DNA of 64,000 nucleotides from Lewinellaceae bacterium. GTDB taxonomy: Bacteria > Bacteroidota > Bacteroidia > Chitinophagales > Saprospiraceae. Position 1 is the first letter of the stretch, and each line of letters opens with the position of its first letter. The notes beneath the pieces were generated by a model. The model made no database searches and was not told the DNA's origin. It saw nothing but the letters and a program-made list of their open reading frames with translations. The stretch is taken from assembly GCA_016713985.1 (NCBI GenBank), contig JADJOD010000031.1:1-64000 (forward strand), read 5' to 3'. The translations under genes were made by a program, and so were the position numbers. This document shows, in pieces, positions 47,048 through 56,447 of the stretch.

Positions 47048-49354
47048 TTATATAGCTGCTTTTTGAATAAAATGCTCCAAATCCTGCAAAGAGCCAACCC
47101 TTTTGTCCTGCACCTCTAATTTGAATAAATAGGGGCGATTTGCTCTTTGTGCGTTGAGCATTTTTTCTTTTTCCGAATTAAAACGGCTTTGGGAAAACAG
47201 GGCGATGCGACCGTCCGGCGTTACGGCGATGATCTTGTTGTCGGCAGAAGGGCTGAACCGGAATTTGCCCCAGTCTTCGTTCGGGAAACCGACGACCGTC
47301 CGGTTTTCTCCGGTAATCAAATAAACGGTGACGTCCGATTTGCCGTCATTCGACAGGCCTTGCAGGTCAAAATCGGCCTGAAGGGCGATCATGTCATCTT
47401 TTTTCCACAAAATATCGTAGTTGTAGATGCCCAGTTTTGTCACTTCGAGCTGGCGGCGCAGTGTGGCCTGGCTTTCAAGAAGTTTTTCCTTTTCACGGCG
47501 CAGCGCCAGGTTGTCGTTATATGTTTTGACCAGACTGTCGTATCGAAGTTTGTCTTTTACCGGGTCGGTGTTTTGGCCCGCGAGCCGGACCGGTATCCGG
47601 TAGTTTTTACCCTGCCCGATCAACTGCAAGAGATACACGCCGGAGATGCCCGTACGCAATAATTTTTTTTCAAACCAGGGAGTTGTGCGGATCCATTCGT
47701 TGTTTCGGGGCGCTTCCGCGTCATTGTCCCCGGAATACATGAATCTTTGCCGCGATTTTCCCAATTCTGGGCAGCAAGACTGGTCAAGATCGACGAATGC
47801 CAGTTCGTTGCGTTTGTCGTATTCCGCTCCGGCCGGCGGCGCCGGTTGGCGGAGGGTCAGTTCGCGCAGGCGCCTGACTTCCTGTAGCAAAGCGGGATCG
47901 GTTTCCTTTTGCGGCAGGTTTGCGGTCGCGGTTTTCAGCCAGTTGCCGTTGATCGTATCGAAATACCACACGTCGAAACTGCCTTCGGCGATAACGGGCG
48001 AGCCGATCCTGACGCTCGATTGCGGCGATATTTGGAGCGGTTTATTGCCGGAATATGCCTCAATGCCAAACATACCGGCAGTTTGCAGCCATTCCTCCGT
48101 GCCGTCGTTCTGATAAACGCTCATCGGTATTCCGGAAGCGATGATCTGCGCGGCGTTGTTGTATTCTCTGAAATAGAGCGTAACTGCCTGTGTTACAGTA
48201 CTCCCCTGCGCGTCCGTGAATGTATTGCCCGGTACTTCGATGGTTGTCCCGGACGGCAGGTAAAATGTTTTGGGTTGCGCCGGGTTTTCGATGACCAGCG
48301 TATGCAGGGGATGAATCGACGAATCGGAGAACGGCGGGTTGATGACGGATTCTTTTTCAACCTTTGCGGCCGAAGAAGGCGCTGGTCCCGGGCCCGGAGA
48401 TGCCGTATTGCGGTAATAGACCCAACCCGCTATGGTAAGCAGGGCCACGATCGACGCCGCCGGGATGAATTTGGAAGCCACGATCTTTGAAAGAGTCCCT
48501 GCCTGCGGGATATTCTGATGATCGGGTTTGGGGGTCGGATCATCCTGGGGCGCTTCATTCACGAGGGCCGGAGCGCCGAACAAAAGCAACATCCCGGATT
48601 GTTTCATGGCCGTTCCGGGTTCCGTTTCTTTCACCTCGCTGGTCACAACTTCAATTTCTTCTTCCAGGACAAGTTCTTTGGGCAATCGTTGCCCATCGTT
48701 CATGATTACGATCACGAATACGCGCAGCCATAACTTGTGTTTCCCTTCTTTGAGCGGTTTTACAAAAAAACGCCATTCCGTAAAATCGTCTTCTTCCACG
48801 ACCTGCTCTGCAGGCGAATTGGGCAGCCGCCTGATGACAAAGGCAGTTTCTTCATTGGGGTCTACCAAATCCACCTCCATACGTTCCTCAATGCGCCGGA
48901 TCGATCGGATATGGGTGTTTTCATCCTGAAAAAAATTCTCGATGAGCAAAGCCTCATCAAAGGCCAACCTGACAATACACTGCCGTTCCGCATCCTTTTT
49001 CATTTTGGCGGGAATGGAGTACATCACACTCCCCGTGCGGTGTTTTTTTGCCTGTGTTGCTGTCGAAGGGTCGGTAAAATCCGCAGGGCCGAGCAGGTCG
49101 ATCAGCCCAAGCAGGTTGGAATTGATCTGCGCTTGCCAGACGTTCAGTTGTTCGAACGCGCGGGTATTCTGGTGAATGGCCTTTTTCAGGTTGTTGTATT
49201 CCCCGCTGATGAGTATAAGTGATTTACTCTTTTCCGAATAGACGGGGAGTTCTTTTTTTAACAAATCAATTGCCTTGTCGGTCTCTCCCAAAGCAATCAG
49301 ACTGCTCAACTGTATCTTAAAGTCTGCAATCTGCTGGAGTGTCATGGTTTGCAT
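47048..49354 (-). CDS. Membrane protein with N-terminal EAD11-like domain
   Basis: 768 residues. The first 90 residues (QLSSLIALGETDKAIDLLK ... LILISGEYNNLKKAIHQNT ... QINSNLLGLIDLLG) match my recollection of effector-associated domain 11, a small helical adaptor used in bacterial conflict networks. A beta-rich domain (about 108-240) follows, then a linker and a membrane helix (FIPAASIVALLTIAGWVYY, about 296-314). The outer part contains a LPSGTTIEVPGNTFTD and GIPMSVYQNDG module seen in Bacteroidota surface proteins. It could thus pass a signal across the inner membrane. It has its own promoter and heads the operon with the WG-repeat gene. No partner protein with a second EAD11 is in the window. 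Confidence 0.68.
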   Translation of the reverse strand: MQTMTLQQIADFKIQLSSLIALGETDKAIDLLKKELPVYSEKSKSLILISGEYNNLKKAIHQNTRAFEQLNVWQAQINSNLLGLIDLLGPADFTDPSTATQAKKHRTGSVMYSIPAKMKKDAERQCIVRLAFDEALLIENFFQDENTHIRSIRRIEERMEVDLVDPNEETAFVIRRLPNSPAEQVVEEDDFTEWRFFVKPLKEGKHKLWLRVFVIVIMNDGQRLPKELVLEEEIEVVTSEVKETEPGTAMKQSGMLLLFGAPALVNEAPQDDPTPKPDHQNIPQAGTLSKIVASKFIPAASIVALLTIAGWVYYRNTASPGPGPAPSSAAKVEKESVINPPFSDSSIHPLHTLVIENPAQPKTFYLPSGTTIEVPGNTFTDAQGSTVTQAVTLYFREYNNAAQIIASGIPMSVYQNDGTEEWLQTAGMFGIEAYSGNKPLQISPQSSVRIGSPVIAEGSFDVWYFDTINGNWLKTATANLPQKETDPALLQEVRRLRELTLRQPAPPAGAEYDKRNELAFVDLDQSCCPELGKSRQRFMYSGDNDAEAPRNNEWIRTTPWFEKKLLRTGISGVYLLQLIGQGKNYRIPVRLAGQNTDPVKDKLRYDSLVKTYNDNLALRREKEKLLESQATLRRQLEVTKLGIYNYDILWKKDDMIALQADFDLQGLSNDGKSDVTVYLITGENRTVVGFPNEDWGKFRFSPSADNKIIAVTPDGRIALFSQSRFNSEKEKMLNAQRANRPYLFKLEVQDKRVGSLQDLEHFIQKAAI

Positions 49355-49381
49355 TTGGCGTTTTCAGTTGTTTATTCAGGT

Positions 49382-49413
49382 CAAAAATAGGTTATATTTT
49401 TACTTTACCAAAA
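49382..49413 (-). promoter_or_regulatory. Bacteroidota promoter of the EAD11-WG operon
   Basis: On the minus strand TTTTG (49409-49413) and TATTTTTG (49382-49389) are 19 bp apart and match the phylum consensus. The ATG follows 28 bp later. The operon is therefore independent of the upstream gpmI gene. Confidence 0.78.
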
Positions 49414-49462
49414 CCTTTAATGTTTAAACAGATCAAATCGTGACCGAATGTAATAACCGCAT

Positions 49463-50998
49463 TCAATGGGAGAATACCAGATCCTCTCCCGTCATCTCCC
49501 CGCCCTTCTCCAGGTCCATCAAGGCCAGCAGGGTGGGCGCCACGTCGGCCAGCCGGCCGTTTTTGAGTTTTTCCCGGCCGGTCAGGTGATGGCTGACAAG
49601 AATGCAGGGTACGGGATTTTTTGTGTGCGCTGTGTTGGGCGTGCCGTCTTCGTTGATCATATAGTCGGAATTCCCGTGATCGGCGATGAGCAGGCAGGCG
49701 TAATCGTATTCCAGTGCAAGCGGCACGATCCGGCTGAGGCAGGCGTCCACGGTTTCGGCGGCTTTTATGGCGGCGGCAAATACACCCGTATGGCCCACCA
49801 TATCGGTATTGGCAAAATTGAGGCAGATAAAATCGGGCTGGTTTTCCCGGATATCCTTCATGATGGCATCCGTTATGTCGTTGGCGCTCATTTCCGGTTG
49901 AAGGTCGTAGGTAGCCACCTTGGGGGAAGGGCACATGATGCGGCGTTCGCCCGCAAAAGGCTCTTCCCGACCGCCGGAGAAAAAGAACGTGACATGCGGA
50001 TATTTCTCGGTTTCGGCGATCCGAACCTGGGTTTTGCCCGCTTTTTCGAGCACTTCCCCGAGGGTCATGGTCACATCGTCTTTTTCAAACATCACTTTTA
50101 CGTCGCGGTAAGTATCGTCGTAACGAGTCATGGTGACGTAATAAAGCGGCAGGGGGTGCATATTGTACTCATGCATATCCTCTTGGGTGAGCACTTGGGT
50201 GATTTCGCGGCAGCGGTCGGTGCGGAAGTTGAAACAAATAACGACGTCGCCGGGCTGAATGGTTATCGGTTGCCGGTTTGTGGGTTGCACGACCACAATC
50301 GGTTTCAGGAATTCGTCGGTCACACCCACTTCATACGATTTTTGGATGGCGGCGGGCAGATCCGTAACCACTTCGCCCTGCCCGTTTACCAAAAGATCAT
50401 ACGCCAGTTTGACACGTTCCCAGCGTTTATCGCGGTCCATGGCGTAATAACGGCCCACGACGGAAGCGATCTTAACGGGCTTGTTTTCAATATGTTGGAG
50501 CAGGTCCCGGAGAAACCCTTCCCCACTTTTGGGATCGCAGTCGCGCCCGTCGGTGAATGCGTGTACGTACGTGCGCGGGCAGCCGCGTTCGGCGGCGATG
50601 TCGCACAACGCTTTCAGGTGTTCGATGTGCGAGTGCACGCCGCCGTCGCTGACGAGGCCGATCAAATGCACCGCCTTGTCGTTCGTTTTGGCGTGATCGA
50701 AAGCATCGAGCAGCACTTTGTTCCCATGCAGTTCGCGTTCACGCACGGCTTTGTTGATACGCGCCAGTTCCTGCCACACCACGCGGCCCGCGCCGATATT
50801 GAGGTGGCCGACTTCCGAGTTACCCATTTGGCCGTCGGGCAGCCCGACGTCTTCGCCGTGAGTGACGAGGGTGCTCATGGGATATTTTTTCATCAAACCG
50901 TCCATAAAAGGGGTATCGGCCTGAAAAATGGCATCGGCTTCGGGTTTCGGGCCGAGGCCCCAGCCGTCGAGTATGAGGAGGAATGCTTTTTTGCTCAT
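49463..50998 (-). CDS. gpmI: 2,3-bisphosphoglycerate-independent phosphoglycerate mutase
   Basis: 511 residues of the metal-dependent glycolytic mutase. It starts AFLLILDGWGLG (metal Asp) and has the catalytic serine loop DGQMGNSEVGHLNIGAG, the FTDGRDCDPKSG site, MDRDKRWERVKLAYD, and C-terminal metal ligands in ADHGNSDYMINEDG and the NTAHTKNPVP motif. It interconverts 3- and 2-phosphoglycerate. The length is normal and the gene is intact. Confidence 0.96.
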   Translation of the reverse strand: MSKKAFLLILDGWGLGPKPEADAIFQADTPFMDGLMKKYPMSTLVTHGEDVGLPDGQMGNSEVGHLNIGAGRVVWQELARINKAVRERELHGNKVLLDAFDHAKTNDKAVHLIGLVSDGGVHSHIEHLKALCDIAAERGCPRTYVHAFTDGRDCDPKSGEGFLRDLLQHIENKPVKIASVVGRYYAMDRDKRWERVKLAYDLLVNGQGEVVTDLPAAIQKSYEVGVTDEFLKPIVVVQPTNRQPITIQPGDVVICFNFRTDRCREITQVLTQEDMHEYNMHPLPLYYVTMTRYDDTYRDVKVMFEKDDVTMTLGEVLEKAGKTQVRIAETEKYPHVTFFFSGGREEPFAGERRIMCPSPKVATYDLQPEMSANDITDAIMKDIRENQPDFICLNFANTDMVGHTGVFAAAIKAAETVDACLSRIVPLALEYDYACLLIADHGNSDYMINEDGTPNTAHTKNPVPCILVSHHLTGREKLKNGRLADVAPTLLALMDLEKGGEMTGEDLVFSH

Positions 50999-51068
50999 TG
51001 TTTTATTGTTGGAATTGCTTCATTGCGATTGCAGGCAAAGTAACGCCGAAAACGGCTTTTGATGGCAT

Positions 51069-51099
51069 AAAAAAACCCGGCTGATTTTCATCAACCGGG
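51069..51099 (-). terminator. Rho-independent terminator of the helix-hairpin-helix protein gene
   Basis: A CCCGG...CCGGG stem with inner CTGAT/ATCA pairing (51076-51099) is followed on the minus strand by T7 (A7 at 51069-51075). It is 30 bp past the stop at 51130. Confidence 0.85.
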
Positions 51100-51129
51100 C
51101 TCCTGTTGTTTTGTTTTGTCCTTTTTGAA

Positions 51130-51855
51130 TTACTTGCGACCGGCTTTCAGCTGGTCTTGCAATATAGCCAGTTCGGCCGTTTTGCCGTCGCGGGCAAGAG
51201 CGGCTTGTTTCGGCCAGGTAGCGGGGTCGTGCATTTGGTAACGTTTGCCGGCTGCTTCGAGGATCGCCTTGATGGCAGCAGGTTTCGTGTTAGCCAGTTC
51301 GGCGAACGTGGTGATGCCTGCGGCGATCAACAGTTCGGCGATTTTTGGGCCGATGCCTTCGATAGAAACGAGGTCGTCGGCTTTAACGGTGGTTTTGGCG
51401 CTTTTAGCCGCCGGTTTTTTGTCAGCAGCGGGTTCGGCAGATTTTTTTGCGGTCGGTTTTTTTGCCGGTGCGGTAGCCGCCGCCGCCGGAGTTTCGCTCT
51501 CGATCGTCTGGCCCATCAGGTATTGTTCTTCCACCAATTTTTCACCTTTCCAGGTGCGGCGGATCACTTCGTTAAAAACCAGACGCTTGCCGGACTGATC
51601 GGTAAAATCGAACACAAACTGGGAGTCCGTCGTGTTTTTGCCCACTTTTGAAGCCAGGCGTTCGATGCGGTTGGTGGCGGCGATGTTATTGAAAAACCAG
51701 CGCAACGCCTCCATTTTTTGGGCTTTGGATTGGGTTTTATCGGTCGGGCTGCTGAACGTTGCGCAGCTGTCAGCGGCAAATTTGTCGAAGGCGGCGATGA
51801 TGTCACCTTTCACAACCTGCGCGTCAAGCGCGTCTACGAGTTGTTTCAAAGTCAT
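51130..51855 (-). CDS. SnoaL-like domain fused to a helix-hairpin-helix domain
   Basis: 241 residues from ATG 51855 (MTLKQLVDALDAQVVKGDIIAAFDKFAAD). The N-terminal 120 residues look like a SnoaL/NTF2-type cone. A Lys/Ala/Pro-rich linker (PAKKPTAKKSAEPAADKKPA) leads to a C-terminal domain with LVSIEGIGPKIAELLIAAGITTFAELA, a classic helix-hairpin-helix seen in DUF4332-like proteins. The linker and HhH suggest nucleic-acid contact. It has its own promoter and terminator. The biological role is unknown. Confidence 0.75.
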   Translation of the reverse strand: MTLKQLVDALDAQVVKGDIIAAFDKFAADSCATFSSPTDKTQSKAQKMEALRWFFNNIAATNRIERLASKVGKNTTDSQFVFDFTDQSGKRLVFNEVIRRTWKGEKLVEEQYLMGQTIESETPAAAATAPAKKPTAKKSAEPAADKKPAAKSAKTTVKADDLVSIEGIGPKIAELLIAAGITTFAELANTKPAAIKAILEAAGKRYQMHDPATWPKQAALARDGKTAELAILQDQLKAGRK

Positions 51856-51889
51856 TGTTATATTCGATTTTGGTGAACAAATAACGCCG

Positions 51890-51918
51890 CAAAGGTAATG
51901 GATTTTTTTCAAACCAAA
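51890..51918 (-). promoter_or_regulatory. Promoter of the SnoaL/HhH gene
   Basis: TTTG (complement of 51915-51918) and TACCTTTG (complement of 51890-51897) are 17 bp apart on the minus strand, about 35 bp before the ATG at 51855. Confidence 0.72.
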
Positions 51919-52135
51919 TAATAGTTGGTAAATGACATTTTTGTTAAGCAAATGTGAAATTTAAATTTGTAACACATTTGTTATAAAATAAATAAACCTC
52001 TTCAAATTTCTTAAAGTTTAAATTTCAAATATTATTATAGATTTTGTCGAATTTAATTTTAAAAAACAAAGGTTTTTCAATAATAATATCTGTTTATTAA
52101 ACGACTGCGCCGGAATTGGCCTCTTTCTGCAACGA
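51919..52135. other. AT-rich intergenic stretch
   Basis: About 220 bp of strongly AT-rich sequence between the HhH gene promoter and the mscL terminator. I see no gene, repeat or RNA. Confidence 0.5.
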
Positions 52136-52169
52136 CATGAGCCATTCCGGAAACCCGGAACGGCTCATG
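52136..52169 (-). terminator. Terminator-like hairpin downstream of mscL
   Basis: CATGAGCC(A)TTCCGG pairs with CCGGAA(C)GGCTCATG around an AAAC loop, with one mismatch. It lies 46 bp beyond the mscL stop. There is no strong T run, so efficiency is uncertain. Confidence 0.65.
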
Positions 52170-52214
52170 GTTGGAACGGCGGCAAATACCGGCTCCCCTG
52201 TGTGACGGATGTGT

Positions 52215-52502
52215 TTATTTCACCTCCTCGCCTTTTTTGCCGGCTGCTTTGATCATAAAAAACAGCACAATACCGACAATCAGGAAACTGACCACGGCAT
52301 TGATAAAGTTGCCAATCATAATACTTTCGCCGATTTTAATCCCGGAGAAATCGGGTGTACCGATGATCATGCCCAGGACAGGCGTAATCACGTCGGCAAC
52401 CAGCGACTCGACAATTTTGTTAAATGCGCTGCCGATGATAAAGGCAACAGCCAATGTGATGACGTCTCCGCGGAGGAGGAACGCTTTGAGTTCTGACCAC
52501 AT
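52215..52502 (-). CDS. mscL: Large-conductance mechanosensitive channel
   Basis: 95 residues with the MscL layout: N-terminal amphipathic helix (MWSELKAFLLRGDVITLAVAFIIGSAFNKIVESLVADVITP), TM1, a periplasmic loop, and TM2 (INAVVSFLIVGIVLFFMIKAA) followed by a short charged tail. It is shorter than the E. coli protein because of a compact loop and C-terminus. It releases solutes on hypo-osmotic shock. A TTTTTTG ... TATTTTTA promoter-like pair lies upstream on the minus strand. Confidence 0.95.
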   Translation of the reverse strand: MWSELKAFLLRGDVITLAVAFIIGSAFNKIVESLVADVITPVLGMIIGTPDFSGIKIGESIMIGNFINAVVSFLIVGIVLFFMIKAAGKKGEEVK

Positions 52503-52603
52503 AATTTTTCGTTTTGAAAGATGAAAGGTGTTGGTTTTGTTGCGGTAAAAATATCTAAACCGCTGATTATCTGCACAAAAAAGTGAAGATATTTACCAAA
52601 ACG

Positions 52604-53749
52604 TTATTTCCTTCCGGCTTGTCCGACCACAAAGAGTTCGGAGGCAATTCTGTCCGCGAGCAATTTCCCGGCCGGGGTCAGGCGGTAGGTTTCACCCGAT
52701 TTTTCCAGGGTTCCGTTTTGCAAAAACGGCTCTGCCGCCTGCAGGAAATGCCGGGCAAAAGCAATATCGATCTCTTGTATTTTTTCCGGATCGACGCCCC
52801 ACATCGTGCGCAAAGCGGTCATTACATATTCGTTATATCGTTGCGCGGGGTCGAGTATTTCCTGTTCAAAAGGCGCCACACCCTCTTCTATCGACTTGAT
52901 ATACAGTGCATTATTTGCAATATTCCACTGCCGGCTCCACCCGTTGAACGAATGGGCCGAAGGGCCCGCGCCGAGGTAATGTTCTCCTTTCCAGTAACTG
53001 CTGTTGTGCCGGGCATAACGCCCGGGCAAGGCAAAATTGGAAATTTCATAATGATCGTATCCCCGCATCCCGGTAGCGGCAACCAGGTATTCAAACTGCC
53101 GGGCGGCCTTTTCTTCTTCCACCGGGGGTTGCTGACCTTTTCGCACAAACGCAGCAAGCGCCGTTTTGTCTTCCACCGTAAGGCAGTAGCAGGAAAGATG
53201 TGCAATTCCGTATTCAAAAACGATGGCCAGGTTTTCCGCCCACTGCGCATCAGAGGTGGTGGGCGAACCGTAGATCAGGTCGATAGTCAGGTCGTCAAAA
53301 CCGGCCGCCAGGGCCTGGTCTAAGCATTCGCGGGCGTGAACGGCCGTATGGGCGCGGTTCATCCACCGGAGGTCATCGTCGCTGAACGACTGAATCCCGA
53401 TACTCAGCCGATTGACCGGAGTAAGGTTTTTCAAATCCCGGAGTTTTTCCGGGGAAAGGTCATCGGGATTGGCCTCCAGGGTAATCTCGGCATCCGGAGC
53501 CACTTTGTAAAGGTGGTAAATTTTTTCAAATATCTGCTCCAACTCGCTGATTTCCAGCAAAGAAGGCGTTCCTCCACCCAGGTAGACCGAACTCAGTTCG
53601 GCGCCACCCAGATAATCGCTCCGCCATTCCAGTTCTTTCAGAATTGCCGTTACCATCGCCCCCTTGTTGCGCAGAACGGTGGAAAAATGAAAATTGCAGT
53701 AGTGACAAGCCTGCTTGCAAAAAGGGATGTGGAGGTAAAGACCGGGCAA
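52604..53749 (-). CDS. hemW: Radical SAM heme chaperone HemW
   Basis: 381 residues. The CX3CX2C cluster (C11, C15, C18 in LHIPFCKQACHYCNF) lacks the extra Cys of HemN-type coproporphyrinogen dehydrogenase, as in HemW. Further marks are VYLGGGTPSLLE, RLSIGIQSFSDDDLRWMNRAH and a HemN_C-like end (ETYRLTPAGKLLADRIASELF). HemW hands heme to membrane enzymes. It is the last gene of a minus-strand operon with DUF4129 and SpoIIM proteins. Confidence 0.93.
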   Translation of the reverse strand: MPGLYLHIPFCKQACHYCNFHFSTVLRNKGAMVTAILKELEWRSDYLGGAELSSVYLGGGTPSLLEISELEQIFEKIYHLYKVAPDAEITLEANPDDLSPEKLRDLKNLTPVNRLSIGIQSFSDDDLRWMNRAHTAVHARECLDQALAAGFDDLTIDLIYGSPTTSDAQWAENLAIVFEYGIAHLSCYCLTVEDKTALAAFVRKGQQPPVEEEKAARQFEYLVAATGMRGYDHYEISNFALPGRYARHNSSYWKGEHYLGAGPSAHSFNGWSRQWNIANNALYIKSIEEGVAPFEQEILDPAQRYNEYVMTALRTMWGVDPEKIQEIDIAFARHFLQAAEPFLQNGTLEKSGETYRLTPAGKLLADRIASELFVVGQAGRK

Positions 53750-53772
53750 GGGGTGAGAGGGTGAGAGGGTGA

Positions 53773-54537
53773 TCAGATGGCGCCGAGTAATCCTTTAAAC
53801 TGGGGTTCGAGGCGGTAAAATTCCCCGGCACTGAGCGGCTGGTTTCCGTACCATACCCGTTCGTAGGCGCGGGTGACGGCGCGAAACTGCTCGCCGAGGC
53901 GGTATTCCCGGGTTTCACGCAAATAGTCGCGGTTTGTTTTTTCACGCGACCATTTGATGGCATTTTTTTCCGATAAAGACTTGATAACCTGGAGGTAATA
54001 AAGCCGGATCGCCACCGGAAAATCTGCTTTTTCCAAAGCTTCCCGCAAAAAACGGTCGAGGTCGGTTTCGTGCAGGTAATCATCCAGATTTTCCAAAGTG
54101 ATCTCCGCGCCGTCCCTCGCAATCAACCGGTTGCGCGGGGCTTTCAACATGCGGTAGATCCCATAGGCAATTGCCGCAACGGCGGCCAGCACGGCCAGCA
54201 TTTGCAAAAGAATGCCCAATCCCTGCGTGGCCGAGGTCCAGGCAAGTGGGTCAAAATCGGGCATTTGCCTTTCCCGGGATTTGGTTTCTTTGGGTTTGGC
54301 CGGTTCGTCTTTGCTGTAATCCAATGCCCTGACGGCTTCCGCCCACTGCTCTTTTTTAACCGGGCGGATTTCCACCGGTTCCAATGGCGGCGGAACGTAA
54401 GGTGTATACTCGACCTCCGGATATGCTTCCGTATAAGACAAAGTATCCGCAATTTCCGGGGATGTTTCACTTTGTGCGAACAAGCCGACTGGAAATAACA
54501 TCAACAGAATCAATATCTTATAATTCACTTTTTCCAT
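53773..54537 (-). CDS. DUF4129 family membrane protein
   Basis: 254 residues with a signal peptide (MEKVNYKILILLMLFPVGLFAQ), a proline-rich exported linker (YTPYVPPPLEPVEIRPVKK), one membrane helix (LGILLQMLAVLAAVAAIAYGIY) and the C-terminal helical DUF4129 domain (VAIRLYYLQVIKSLSEKNAIKWSREKTNRDYL). It commonly occurs with stage II sporulation M, MoxR ATPase and DUF58 genes. Here only the SpoIIM-like gene is present, 18 bp upstream. Function is unknown, probably envelope-related. Confidence 0.87.
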   Translation of the reverse strand: MEKVNYKILILLMLFPVGLFAQSETSPEIADTLSYTEAYPEVEYTPYVPPPLEPVEIRPVKKEQWAEAVRALDYSKDEPAKPKETKSRERQMPDFDPLAWTSATQGLGILLQMLAVLAAVAAIAYGIYRMLKAPRNRLIARDGAEITLENLDDYLHETDLDRFLREALEKADFPVAIRLYYLQVIKSLSEKNAIKWSREKTNRDYLRETREYRLGEQFRAVTRAYERVWYGNQPLSAGEFYRLEPQFKGLLGAI

Positions 54538-54555
54538 TTTTTACGGTTGTTTGCG

Positions 54556-56415
54556 TTATTCCCTCGCCAATCCCCTGATCTGCCTGGAAGCGCCGACTTT
54601 TTCAATTTCTTCCCGCAGGCTGTCGGCGTCGGCCACTTCGCGGCCGGAAAAGTATTGCAAAGCGCCACTCAACACGATCAGTATAAAAACAAAGTACAAA
54701 ATAAAAACTGCGGCGCATGTAGTCGCGATCATGCGGTATGATTCCATAGCGCCCTCCGTCCGTGGAACAAGCCAACTAAAAAACTCGAGCGTCCGGTCCC
54801 AAACCGGGAACTCGATAAAAACGAACAGGAGCATGTTGAACACGATCATCAGAAAACCGATCAACAAACCCTGCCCCCAGCGCATGAGGCGGAAAGCGCG
54901 TGTTAAGGCCGTAAAAGGATTAAGGGTTTCAAAATAGATCACCGCACTCCATAAAGCCAGGAAGGGGTAAACCACCATACTGATCACACTGCCGCTGTTC
55001 ATTGTCAGCAAGGCAATAAAACCCGGCATAGGAAGTAATAAAGGCAACAGCGCCAGCAACATGCGGGGCAGGTTATAAGGGGGGCGTTGTTCGGTATCCA
55101 TCTCCAATTCCAGCGCGCGAAAAGCCGAAAGTGTAAGGAAACACAAGATAATTGCCTGAAAAACAAATAAATACGGAACATGCTCCGTCCCAAAAATCTG
55201 CCCCGTGGCGATGAGAATATCGAAGGGCCAAAACGGCAGGTCGGTGTATAAAAAGGTGTCGGCCGGTACTTTAGTTGAAAGGCCAAACGCCCAAAAACCA
55301 AAACATGTCGTCGCGGCTGCCAGCGATAAAAAGGTCAGCCTGAAACGGCGGCGCAGCACGGAAAAGGTGTCCGAAAGTATTTCGCCTGCGCTTTTTATCC
55401 CCCTGAAATCAATGGTGTGTTCCCGTTTCGGCGGCAGCTCCTTGTCGTGAACGGGCTCCCGGAAAGCGCCCGTTTTTGCCTTATGACGCGGCAGCCACAT
55501 AAAATACCACAATACAAAAGCCAAAGACGTGAGAATAAATGCGGCGCGCAGAACGTCCGGCGTTTCGGTGTATCGTGTGAAAAAACTCTCGAAAAACGCC
55601 GCCAGGATAATGATGGGCACAATTCCGAAAAATATTTTCAACCCCCTTCGCATCGATACCTGGAAGGCTTGCCCGCGGGTGTACGTGCCCGGAAACAACA
55701 ACCCCGACCCCGCAACCATACCCGAGGTGCCGGCAATGATAATCGCGCTGATCTCCAGCGTGCCGTGTATCCATATCGTGAGAAACGACTCCCAAAATAC
55801 GCCGCGTTCGACAAAAAAATACTGAAACGCCCCGACCATGATCCCGTTGTAAAGCAGGATAAATACCGTGCCGAGCGAAGCCAGCACCCCCAGGATGGCC
55901 GTCTGGAATGCAACAAACAGGTTTCGCCCTGCTATTGACACCGACATGCCGAAAGGGCCGCTGTCCTTGTACACCGCCATCGGGTCGCCTTTTTCGATGT
56001 TTTCAATGGTCATTTCCACGTAGCCGTCGCCAAGAACGATCCGCGCAAAATCGGGGTTGATCATACTCGAAACCACACCGATGCCGAACGCCAGGGCAAA
56101 CAGGCAAAACGACAACAACAGGGCCCGGCGTTCTTCCCAAAAAAGTTGGGGCAGTTCGTCGGTCCAGAACCGGCGCAGGCGTTCTGCCGGGAAACGTTTT
56201 CCCCGGTAGATATTGTGAAAAACCCGCTGAGCCAGCGTATTGAGGTACATCCGCACCGAACGGTTGGGATAAAAAGTGCGGGCATATGACAGATCGTCCG
56301 TGATCTGAATAAACAGGTCGTTCAACTTTTCCGGGTCATGGCGGTTTTCGCGGAGCATGTCCTCAAATTCCATCCATTTTTCCTTGTTCTGCTCTATGAA
56401 CTTGGTTTCTTTCAT
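54556..56415 (-). CDS. Stage II sporulation M-like membrane protein with extra membrane domain
   Basis: 619 residues from ATG 56415 (MKETKFIEQNKEKWMEFEDML). The N-terminal half is the SpoIIM-type module: a FIQITDDLSYARTFYP helix, AQRVFHNIYRGKRF, and membrane segments with GTLEISAIIIAGTSGMVAGSGLLFPG. The C-terminal half adds five or six more hydrophobic segments (for example MLLALLPLLLPMPGFIALLTM), making it nearly twice the usual size. This is not a sporulator, so the role is in the envelope generally. The upstream end is 32 bp from the large outer membrane protein gene. Confidence 0.85.
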   Translation of the reverse strand: MKETKFIEQNKEKWMEFEDMLRENRHDPEKLNDLFIQITDDLSYARTFYPNRSVRMYLNTLAQRVFHNIYRGKRFPAERLRRFWTDELPQLFWEERRALLLSFCLFALAFGIGVVSSMINPDFARIVLGDGYVEMTIENIEKGDPMAVYKDSGPFGMSVSIAGRNLFVAFQTAILGVLASLGTVFILLYNGIMVGAFQYFFVERGVFWESFLTIWIHGTLEISAIIIAGTSGMVAGSGLLFPGTYTRGQAFQVSMRRGLKIFFGIVPIIILAAFFESFFTRYTETPDVLRAAFILTSLAFVLWYFMWLPRHKAKTGAFREPVHDKELPPKREHTIDFRGIKSAGEILSDTFSVLRRRFRLTFLSLAAATTCFGFWAFGLSTKVPADTFLYTDLPFWPFDILIATGQIFGTEHVPYLFVFQAIILCFLTLSAFRALELEMDTEQRPPYNLPRMLLALLPLLLPMPGFIALLTMNSGSVISMVVYPFLALWSAVIYFETLNPFTALTRAFRLMRWGQGLLIGFLMIVFNMLLFVFIEFPVWDRTLEFFSWLVPRTEGAMESYRMIATTCAAVFILYFVFILIVLSGALQYFSGREVADADSLREEIEKVGASRQIRGLARE

Positions 56416-56447
56416 GCTTTGCAAAGTTGAGGAGAAATTCGAACAAC

